Source: GCA-002784865 sp035646815 (lineage in GTDB: Bacteria > Patescibacteriota > Microgenomatia > Levybacterales > UBA12049). Taken from it: a stretch of 17,861 bases of DNA. Shown here piece by piece: positions 12,561 through 17,861 of this stretch. The DNA lies in assembly GCA_035646815.1 (NCBI GenBank), contig DASRON010000023.1:1-17861 (forward strand), read 5' to 3'. Both the position numbers and the translations under genes were made by a program. Position 1 is the first letter of the stretch; each line of letters opens with the position of its first letter. The notes under the pieces were generated by a model. That model searched no databases. It was not told the DNA's origin and worked only from the letters and a program-made list of their open reading frames with translations.

Positions 12561-13847
12561 ATGGTAAACAATAATCCTTGGGATAGGGCTAAAGAACAAT
12601 TAAAAAAAAGTGCTAAAAGAATAGACCTCAATAAAGATCTACTTAAAAAACTATCAAAACCTGAAAAAGTTATTAAAGTAAATCTTCCTGTAAAAATGGA
12701 CGATGGTAAAATAAAAACTTTTAAAGGATATCGTGTGCAGCACAATAACTTACTTGGTCCATATAAGGGAGGACTTAGATATCACCAAAATGTAAATTTA
12801 GATGAAATTAAAGCGCTTTCTTTTTGGATGACAATGAAAAATGCCGTAATCGATGTGCCTTTTGGAGGTGGAAAAGGAGGAATTGTTGTTGATCCTAAGC
12901 ATCTTTCAGAAAAAGAACTTGAAGATTTAACTCGTGTATTTGCAAAAAAACTATATAAAGACATTGGTCCAAAAAAAGATGTTCCAGCACCCGATGTTAA
13001 TACTAATCCAAGAATAATGGGCTGGTTTGAAGATGAATACAGTAAGATTGCCGGAATTTATACTCCTGCAGTAGTAACAGGAAAACCAATTGAAATGGGA
13101 GGATCTGAAGGAAGAAAAGAAGCAACCGGCCTAGGGGGAGTTTATGCACTTTTAACAGTTTTAAAATCAATGAATAAGTCTCCTAAGGGAATGACTGTAG
13201 CAATCCAAGGATTTGGAAATGTTGGAAGATATATTGCAAAATTTTTACAAGAACAAGGATTTAAAATTGTAGCATTAACTGATTCTAAGGGAAGTATTTA
13301 TGTTCCAAACGGCGTTCCTGATATAGAGCAAGTAGAACTTTGTAAAGAAGAAAAAGGATTTATTGCAGAGTGCTATTGCGTTGGATCAGTTTGCGATCTT
13401 CGTCATAAACAACAAATGGGAGGAAAGGATATAAACCCACAAGAAGCACTTGATTTACCTGTAGATATACTTATTCCTGCAGCACTTGAAAATGTTATAA
13501 CCAAAGACAATGCACATAAGATAAGAGCAAAAATTGTAGTTGAAATGGCAAATGGACCAACAACTATATATGCAGATAAAATATTAAATGAAAAAGGTAT
13601 TTTAGTAATTCCAGATATTCTTTCTAATTCAGGCGGGGTTACTGTAAGTTATTTTGAATGGTATCAAAACCTTCACATGCAAAAGTGGGGTAAAAAAGAA
13701 GTATTTAATAAACTTAAAGAGAAAATGGAGAAAGCAACTGAAGATGTTTTGAAAACTCAAAAAGAATACAATGTGACACTTAGAGAAGCAGCTTATATCC
13801 TAGCTCTTAAAAGACTTGAGGAAAAGTACAAAAAGGTTAATAAATAA
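12561..13847 (+). CDS. gdhA: Glutamate dehydrogenase-type (Glu/Leu/Phe/Val) dehydrogenase
   Basis: This is a 428-residue protein of the expected length for hexameric GDH. The substrate domain has GPYKGGLRYH (66-75), the KALSFWMTMKNAVIDVPFGGGKGGI segment with catalytic-type Lys105, and PAPDVNT with Asp145. The Rossmann domain has GFGNVG (217-222) and a strand ending ALTDSKG (238-244). It should convert glutamate and 2-oxoglutarate plus ammonia with NAD(P), linking amino acid and central metabolism in the cytoplasm. Unusually, the nucleotide domain carries four close cysteines (261, 271, 273, 278) in VELCKEEKGFIAECYCVGSVCD. Specificity for Glu versus Leu/Phe is not settled by eye. It converges with the PEBP gene, with 2 nt between their ends, and has its own strong promoter. 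Confidence 0.93.
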   Translation: MVNNNPWDRAKEQLKKSAKRIDLNKDLLKKLSKPEKVIKVNLPVKMDDGKIKTFKGYRVQHNNLLGPYKGGLRYHQNVNLDEIKALSFWMTMKNAVIDVPFGGGKGGIVVDPKHLSEKELEDLTRVFAKKLYKDIGPKKDVPAPDVNTNPRIMGWFEDEYSKIAGIYTPAVVTGKPIEMGGSEGRKEATGLGGVYALLTVLKSMNKSPKGMTVAIQGFGNVGRYIAKFLQEQGFKIVALTDSKGSIYVPNGVPDIEQVELCKEEKGFIAECYCVGSVCDLRHKQQMGGKDINPQEALDLPVDILIPAALENVITKDNAHKIRAKIVVEMANGPTTIYADKILNEKGILVIPDILSNSGGVTVSYFEWYQNLHMQKWGKKEVFNKLKEKMEKATEDVLKTQKEYNVTLREAAYILALKRLEEKYKKVNK

Positions 13848-13859
13848 ATCTATTTATTT
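13842..13859. terminator. AT-rich inverted repeat at the gdh/PEBP junction
   Basis: AAATAAAT (13842-13849) and ATTTATTT (13852-13859) are perfect inverted repeats overlapping both stop codons. They could form a weak bidirectional terminator, but the stem is all A-T and the spacer only 2 nt. Confidence 0.3.
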
Positions 13860-14293
13860 CTACTGTAAAGCCCGATAATTTCCGCACTACCCAAAACATG
13901 ATTTTTAATATTATCCTCAATTTGTTTTTTATCAGCAGAATTATCTAAATTTAACTTAATATCTAATGCATAAACTTTAAAAAAATACCTATGAGTTCCT
14001 GATGGGGGACAAGGCCCTACATATTTATTACTTCCTGCACTATTTTTCCCTTCAATCGCACCTCCTGGTACAAAGTCTTCGTTAATTAAAGTTATAGCAG
14101 GATCAATATTAAAAACTACCCAATGCACAAAAGTACCCATTGGTGCATCAGGATCATCTACTATTAAAATCAGTGATTTTGTATTTTTAGGAATTTCTGA
14201 AAATACGAGTGAAGGATTAATTTCACTTCCATCACATGTATATTTAGTTGGAATATCATTATTGTTTTCGAAAATACTGCTTGTTATTTTCAT
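13850..14293 (-). CDS. YbhB/YbcL-family phosphatidylethanolamine-binding (PEBP) protein
   Basis: This is a 147-residue protein with all bacterial PEBP landmarks: FSEIP (31-35), DDPDAP (46-51), FVHWVVFNI (55-63) with the His-Trp pair, GKNSAG (82-87), GPCPPSGTHRYFFKVYAL (93-110) and a basic helical end. The family binds anionic groups in a shallow pocket. Bacterial members are called Raf-kinase-inhibitor-like by homology only, and their role is mostly unknown. There is no signal peptide, so it should be cytoplasmic. A TTGACA-17-TAATAT promoter ends 6 nt before the ATG, indicating a leaderless mRNA. That promoter's -35 is shared on the opposite strand with the tRNA-Leu promoter. Confidence 0.93.
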   Translation of the reverse strand: MKITSSIFENNNDIPTKYTCDGSEINPSLVFSEIPKNTKSLILIVDDPDAPMGTFVHWVVFNIDPAITLINEDFVPGGAIEGKNSAGSNKYVGPCPPSGTHRYFFKVYALDIKLNLDNSADKKQIEDNIKNHVLGSAEIIGLYSRNK

Positions 14294-14299
14294 AGATTA

Positions 14300-14328
14300 A
14301 TATTAAAACTAGATCACTTGCTTGTCAA
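14300..14328 (-). promoter_or_regulatory. Promoter of the PEBP gene
   Basis: On the minus strand, TTGACA (14323-14328), a 17-nt spacer and TAATAT (14300-14305) lie 6 nt from the ATG at 14293. The -35 overlaps the plus-strand TTGTCA used by tRNA-Leu(CAG). Confidence 0.65.
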
Positions 14329-14350
14329 TTATTTTAATCACTGATAAAAT
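14322..14350 (+). promoter_or_regulatory. Promoter of tRNA-Leu(CAG)
   Basis: TTGTCA (14322-14327), a 17-nt spacer and TAAAAT (14345-14350), with TGA just before the -10, predict a start near 14357, 5 nt before the tRNA. Confidence 0.65.
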
Positions 14351-14361
14351 TAAAAATACTT

Positions 14362-14444
14362 GCCCAGGTGGCGGAATGGTAGACGCGCAGCGTTCAGAAC
14401 GCTGTATCGGCAACGATGTGGGAGTTCGACTCTCCCCTTGGGCA
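14362..14444 (+). tRNA. tRNA-Leu (anticodon CAG)
   Basis: The acceptor GCCCAGG (14362-14368) pairs with CTTGGGC (14437-14443), with discriminator A at 14444. The anticodon stem is CAGCG/CGCTG with loop TTCAGAA, giving anticodon CAG. The long variable arm (TATCGGCAACGATG) is typical of class II tRNAs. The T arm is GGGAG-TTCGACT-CTCCC. No CCA is encoded (the next bases are CAA). It reads CUG codons. Confidence 0.95.
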
Positions 14445-14450
14445 CAAATT

Positions 14451-14459
14451 TGATATAAT
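14451..14459 (+). promoter_or_regulatory. Extended -10 before tRNA-Leu(GAG)
   Basis: TGATATAAT is a perfect TGn-TATAAT in the 23-nt gap between the two tRNAs, ending 8 nt before the second one. This suggests separate transcription; there is no -35, as that position falls in the preceding tRNA. Confidence 0.5.
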
Positions 14460-14467
14460 ATTAAGAT

Positions 14468-14551
14468 GCGGACGTGGTGAAACTGGTATACACGCAGCCT
14501 TGAGGTGGCTGTGCCGTAAAAAGCGTGGAGGTTCGAGTCCTCTCGTCCGCA
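14468..14551 (+). tRNA. tRNA-Leu (anticodon GAG)
   Basis: The acceptor GCGGACG (14468-14474) pairs with CGTCCGC (14544-14550), with discriminator A at 14551. The anticodon stem is CAGCC/GGCTG with loop TTGAGGT, giving anticodon GAG. It has a long variable arm, and the T arm is GGAGG-TTCGAGT-CCTCT. No CCA is encoded. It reads CUC and CUU. Confidence 0.95.
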
Positions 14552-14619
14552 CAAATCAATAAGCTTACTATTCTCATAAGATATCTTAGTAGTTATGCTC
14601 GTATAAAATTTAATTATTT

Positions 14620-16248
14620 ATGGCAGGATTAGAGAAAGCCCCAATTGGAAAAAATTCAAAGATAACTCTTGTATCTCCCCAAATAAATACAACCGGTAAT
14701 ATTTTTGATCGTGGTCAGATCGGACAATTTGAAAGTTATTTTCATACTAACAAATTTAAAAGAAAAATCTGTACGCCAAGACTAAGAACACTTGGTATTC
14801 CAACTATTCATGGTACTTTAGATGAACAAGGCTACCAAAATATTGTAAGTCTAGACTTTAGATACCGACCTAACTCACAACCAACTCCAGAAGATTGGAA
14901 GGATATATTTGAAGCAGATATACTTGGAATTACTGCAATAACAAAATCTGCTGAACAAGCCTTACAAATTGCAAAAATGTATAAAGAAGCAAGGCAAGAT
15001 GGGGTCGTAATTATGGGAGGATATCATGCATCAGCAAGACCAGGTGAAGCATTAAAAGAAGGTGTGGATATAGTTGTAATTGGCGAAGGAGAAAAAACAA
15101 TTAAAGAGTTAATGCAATATTTAGAAAATGGGGAACAAATAGATAGTGTTCAAGGAATTGCATATTTAGACAAAGACGGGGGAATGGTCATTACTTCAAA
15201 AAGACCATTAATGAAAAAAGAGGAATTATCTTCTCTCGCTTCACCAATTTTTGATCCAATGGTAGAAAAATTTGCTACTTATGACGGTTTAACAACTTCT
15301 AGAGGATGCCCTTTTGATTGTGAATTTTGCGGAGTAACTCAATTCTTTAACGGAAGATATACGACTCTTACTGACGATGCAGTAATAAGAGAATTAGGAC
15401 ACTTAGACGACCTAGCAAAAAGTAGAGGAGGAAAGCGTTCTATTTTTGTTGAAGACGATAATTTTACTGAAATACAAGCAAGAGCTATAAGATTATTAGG
15501 CAGATTTGAGGAGTCTGGATTATTTCCCTCAGGTTCAGGTGTACAAGGCAGAAAAGAAGCTGCTCTAAATCCACAATTGAATGAACAATTAGTAAGAAGT
15601 GGTATTACAACTGTTTATGTAGGAATAGAATCTATTAGTGACAAGACATTGGAGAAAGCAAATAAAAGAGCAACAAGAGAAGAATATGAAAGAAGCTTAA
15701 GAATGTGGAGAGAAGCAGGTCTTTGGGTTCACGGAATGTTTATCGTAGGATTAGACGGCGATACAAAAGAAAGCTTTGAAGAAACAAAAAAATGGGCAAT
15801 AGAAAATGTACATAGTGCTCAGTTTTTTGCTCCTGTTCCTCTTCCTGGAACGAAAATGACAGAAAGAATGCATGAAGAAGGAAGAGTAATAACTCAAAAA
15901 TGGTCTTTATATGACGGTCATCACGTGTTACTAAAACCCGGAGAAGAACAAGATTTTACTGCCTGGGAACTCCAGAAAGCAATTATTGATATAACAAATG
16001 ACTTTTATGACCATGAAAACATCGGAAAGTTAATACTGCATGATAAGATTACAAATCCAGCAATTCCAGAAAAGAAACATTTTGAGTGGAAAATGAAGAT
16101 GCTTAAAAAATCCCTAAGTCTTAGAGTGTATGCTCATTGGGCATTAGATGGTATGCTAAAAGAACCAGGAAGTACAGCATACTTCCAACAATTACAAGCA
16201 GCAGAGAAACCCCAGATATTGAAAAGTGGAGTTATTTTTCCATCTTAA
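14620..16248 (+). CDS. B12-binding-domain radical SAM protein
   Basis: This is a 542-residue protein. Residues about 14-165 form a cobalamin-binding-like Rossmann domain (ILGITAITKSAEQALQIAKM, IMGGYHASARPGEAL, VVIGEGEKTI) without the DxHxxG lower-ligand motif, as in most radical SAM members. The radical SAM core has SRGCPFDCEFC (Cys230, 234, 237) holding the 4Fe-4S cluster, with VEDDNF near 277-282, GIES (335-338) and GMFIVGLDGDT (372-382) along the barrel. A C-terminal region of about 110 residues is Lys/Trp/Tyr-rich helix. Such enzymes do methylations or ring and chain rearrangements on lipids, cofactors or natural products; the substrate is unknown here. TATAAA ends 12 nt before the ATG, with no Shine-Dalgarno. 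It sits alone between tRNA genes. SAH made by such SAM enzymes could be handled by the nearby SAH hydrolase. Confidence 0.92.
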   Translation: MAGLEKAPIGKNSKITLVSPQINTTGNIFDRGQIGQFESYFHTNKFKRKICTPRLRTLGIPTIHGTLDEQGYQNIVSLDFRYRPNSQPTPEDWKDIFEADILGITAITKSAEQALQIAKMYKEARQDGVVIMGGYHASARPGEALKEGVDIVVIGEGEKTIKELMQYLENGEQIDSVQGIAYLDKDGGMVITSKRPLMKKEELSSLASPIFDPMVEKFATYDGLTTSRGCPFDCEFCGVTQFFNGRYTTLTDDAVIRELGHLDDLAKSRGGKRSIFVEDDNFTEIQARAIRLLGRFEESGLFPSGSGVQGRKEAALNPQLNEQLVRSGITTVYVGIESISDKTLEKANKRATREEYERSLRMWREAGLWVHGMFIVGLDGDTKESFEETKKWAIENVHSAQFFAPVPLPGTKMTERMHEEGRVITQKWSLYDGHHVLLKPGEEQDFTAWELQKAIIDITNDFYDHENIGKLILHDKITNPAIPEKKHFEWKMKMLKKSLSLRVYAHWALDGMLKEPGSTAYFQQLQAAEKPQILKSGVIFPS

Positions 16249-16335
16249 TTAATTTATTCAGATATCTACAATATAGCTATCAGCCATAATAGATAATATT
16301 TTACACAGAAGTTCTATTTGCATCCTGTAGATGAG

Positions 16336-16364
16336 TTGCCTTAGCTTTGCTATATTGATATAAT
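16336..16364 (+). promoter_or_regulatory. Promoter of tRNA-Val
   Basis: TTGCCT (16336-16341), a 17-nt spacer and TATAAT (16359-16364) predict a start near 16371, about 5 nt before the tRNA. Confidence 0.6.
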
Positions 16365-16375
16365 CTTTGAGTCAG

Positions 16376-16449
16376 GGACCCGTGGCTCAGCTGGTTAGAG
16401 CGTCGCATTTACACTGCGAAGGTCAGAGGTTCGAATCCTCTCGGGTCCA
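16376..16449 (+). tRNA. tRNA-Val (anticodon UAC)
   Basis: The acceptor GGACCCG (16376-16382) pairs with CGGGTCC (16442-16448), with discriminator A at 16449. The D arm is GCTC/GAGC, and the anticodon stem TCGCA/TGCGA has loop TTTACAC, giving anticodon TAC. The T arm is AGAGG-TTCGAAT-CCTCT. No CCA is encoded. It reads GUA and probably GUG. Confidence 0.95.
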
Positions 16450-16453
16450 CAAG

Positions 16454-16470
16454 TAGAATATTTCATTCTA
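16454..16470 (+). terminator. Small hairpin after tRNA-Val
   Basis: TAGAAT (16454-16459) pairs with ATTCTA (16465-16470) around a 5-nt loop, followed by TATTTAAT rather than a clean T-run. It may be a tRNA 3' processing or weak termination signal ahead of the kinase gene. Confidence 0.3.
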
Positions 16471-16486
16471 TATTTAATGTCCCTTA

Positions 16487-17419
16487 ATGATAATTGTTAC
16501 AGGTTCAATTGCATACGATTATATTATGAATTTTCCGGGTAAATATGCCGATCATATTTTGCCAGATAAAATTCATACAATTAATATCTCTTTTATTCTA
16601 GATAAATTTGAAAGACGAACAGGAGGAACAGCTGGAAATGTCTCGTATTCTTTAGGTCTTCTAAAAACTTCTCATATCTTATTTTCTTACGCTGGAAAAG
16701 ATTTCAGGGAATATGCTGATAAATTTAAAAAACTAAAAATTGACTTAAAAAATGTATTAATTGACAAAAAAAAACACACAGCAACTGGTTTTGCTATAGC
16801 AGATAAAAATAATAATCAAATTTGGGGATATTTTTACGGAGCAGCAGATAATATTTTCAAACTAAAACTAGAAGGAGTGGCAAATAAAAATGATTTAGTT
16901 TTAATCGGTCCATCTGGTGCAAAAGGTTCAATGTCTTTTGTTGATCAATGCATAAAACTTAAAATCCCATACATGTTTGATCCAGGATTTATCTTAACGC
17001 AGGTAACAGACAATTACTTAGAAAAGGGAATTGCTAATGCAAAATATATAATTGGAAATGATTATGAAATAAATGTAATTAAAAAAAGAGTTAAAAAATG
17101 GAAAAAATACTTTAAGAATAAGATTATTATTACAACCTTAGGAGAAAAAGGGGCAGAGATAGAAGAAAATGGAAAGATATATAGGATAAAATCTGCCAAG
17201 GCAAAAGTGGCTCTTGATCCAACCGGAGCAGGAGATGCGTTTAGATCAGGTTTTTTAACTGGACTAGAAAAACGTTTTGATCTTAAAACTTGTGGCCAAA
17301 TGGGATCTATTGCTGCAGTTTATGCTGTTGAAAACTACGGATGCCAGGAACATGTATATACAAAAGAAGAGTTTATAAAAAGGTATGGTCAAAATTATAA
17401 GACTATGTTAAACTTGTGA
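16487..17419 (+). CDS. PfkB-family kinase, probable adenosine/nucleoside kinase
   Basis: This is a 310-residue ribokinase-fold protein. The N-terminal strand MIIVTGSIAYDYI is followed by the first signature RRTGGTAGNVSYSLGLL (43-59) and the NDYE (NxxE) metal/phosphate motif at 191-194. Next come TTLGEKGAEI (216-225) and the second signature DPTGAGDAFRSGFLTGL (244-260) with catalytic-base Asp250. The family phosphorylates sugars or nucleosides with ATP. Coupling to SAH hydrolase (its stop is 1 nt before that gene's ATG) makes adenosine the most likely substrate, because removing adenosine pulls SAH hydrolysis forward. That specificity is inference. No Shine-Dalgarno precedes the ATG; a TATATT lies 11 nt upstream. 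It might be co-transcribed with tRNA-Val. Confidence 0.92.
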   Translation: MIIVTGSIAYDYIMNFPGKYADHILPDKIHTINISFILDKFERRTGGTAGNVSYSLGLLKTSHILFSYAGKDFREYADKFKKLKIDLKNVLIDKKKHTATGFAIADKNNNQIWGYFYGAADNIFKLKLEGVANKNDLVLIGPSGAKGSMSFVDQCIKLKIPYMFDPGFILTQVTDNYLEKGIANAKYIIGNDYEINVIKKRVKKWKKYFKNKIIITTLGEKGAEIEENGKIYRIKSAKAKVALDPTGAGDAFRSGFLTGLEKRFDLKTCGQMGSIAAVYAVENYGCQEHVYTKEEFIKRYGQNYKTMLNL

Positions 17420-17420
17420 A

Positions 17421-17861
17421 ATGTCAAAAAATTACGACGTAAAAGACTTAGGTCTTGCCAGAGAAGGAAAACTTAAAATTGAATGGTCAGATAAGCAAAT
17501 GCAAGTTCTGTCCATAATAAAAGATCGATTTAAAAAAGAAAAACCTCTTAAGGGTCTTACTATTGCAGCTTGTCTTCATGTTACTTCTGAAACTGCAAAT
17601 TTACTTATTACTTTAAAAGCAGGGGGAGCAACTGTCGTAACAAATGCTTCAAACCCTCTTTCTACTCAAGACAGTGTAGCAGCGTCCCTTGTTAAAGATT
17701 ATGATATTCCATGTTTTGCAATTAAAGGAGAAGATAGCAAGACTTATTACAAGCACTTAAATACGGTTTTAGATTATAAGCCACAAATTACAATGGATGA
17801 TGGAGGAGATTTAATTCATTTACTTCACACTAAAAGACAAAATCAACTTAAAGATATATTG
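17421..17861 (+). CDS. ahcY: S-adenosylhomocysteine hydrolase, N-terminal part (runs off window)
   Basis: The first 147 codons are present and open to the window edge. The start MSKNYDVKDLGLAREGKLKI is followed by EWSDKQMQVL, the substrate-domain motif ACLHVTSETANLL (50-62), NPLSTQDSVAASL (78-90), FAIKGEDSKTYYKHL (99-113) and ITMDDGGDL (123-131, with the Asp that binds substrate in the family). All are hallmark adenosylhomocysteinase sequences. The enzyme splits SAH into adenosine and homocysteine using a tightly bound NAD, relieving product inhibition of methyltransferases. The NAD-binding C-terminal domain (GDVGKG-type) lies beyond the window. The ATG is 1 nt after the kinase stop, so translation is coupled. 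Confidence 0.95.
   Translation, partial: MSKNYDVKDLGLAREGKLKIEWSDKQMQVLSIIKDRFKKEKPLKGLTIAACLHVTSETANLLITLKAGGATVVTNASNPLSTQDSVAASLVKDYDIPCFAIKGEDSKTYYKHLNTVLDYKPQITMDDGGDLIHLLHTKRQNQLKDIL

Noticed and set aside
14309..14554. Minus-strand 81-codon frame reading CGREDSNLH and GESRTPTS-type peptides
   Set aside because: It is the antisense translation of the two tRNA-Leu genes, a well-known false protein.

Overview
The window is an AT-rich bacterial chromosome segment. Several features suggest a Candidate Phyla Radiation (Patescibacteria) genome, possibly Microgenomates. These are short genes, many small lysine-rich or single-helix hypotheticals, a DUF4342 protein, a MacB-like ABC operon with no visible outer-membrane partner, and tRNAs without an encoded CCA end. 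This assignment rests on gene content and style only; there is no rRNA or marker phylogeny in the window. The standard code fits throughout.

Region 1 (1-4250) is accessory. It starts with the 3' part of an unrecognised gene. An 18-bp perfect direct repeat (685-702 and 4185-4202) then brackets about 3.5 kb. That interval holds a protein made of tandem 22-residue amphipathic repeats (LEA/apolipoprotein-like), a two-gene operon of small membrane-anchored proteins (DUF948-like and YtxH-like), a possibly structured non-coding region, and a two-gene unit ending in a protein with four CBS modules fused to a ribosome-hibernation (HPF/RaiA)-like domain. Most of this content looks like stress or dormancy functions.

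Region 2 (4253-8160) holds a decayed HAD phosphatase with a nonsense codon and a frameshift, a 24-residue lysine-rich micro-protein on the minus strand, a DEAD-box RNA helicase with a long 5' leader, and a class II Fic AMP-transferase with a C-terminal winged helix. The Fic gene is preceded by an array of direct repeats leading into a consensus promoter. An RmlC-like epimerase converges on Fic.

Region 3 (8182-12174) holds a minus-strand operon for a MacB-type efflux or export system (membrane-fusion protein, ATPase, permease) and a zinc-ribbon coiled-coil protein just upstream of it. A DUF4342 protein is transcribed divergently and has the only textbook Shine-Dalgarno sequence I found.

Region 4 (12186-17861) holds a small unknown protein, a Glu/Leu-type dehydrogenase, a convergent PEBP (YbhB-like) protein, tRNA-Leu(CAG), tRNA-Leu(GAG), a cobalamin-domain radical SAM protein, tRNA-Val(UAC), and a PfkB sugar/nucleoside kinase one base ahead of a truncated S-adenosylhomocysteine hydrolase. 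The last two make a plausible SAH-to-adenosine-to-AMP salvage pair.

A theme across the window is that many protein genes have a sigma70-like promoter whose -10 box lies only about 5-9 nt before the start codon. This predicts leaderless or near-leaderless mRNAs. The best cases are fic, gdhA, the PEBP gene and the membrane-fusion gene.
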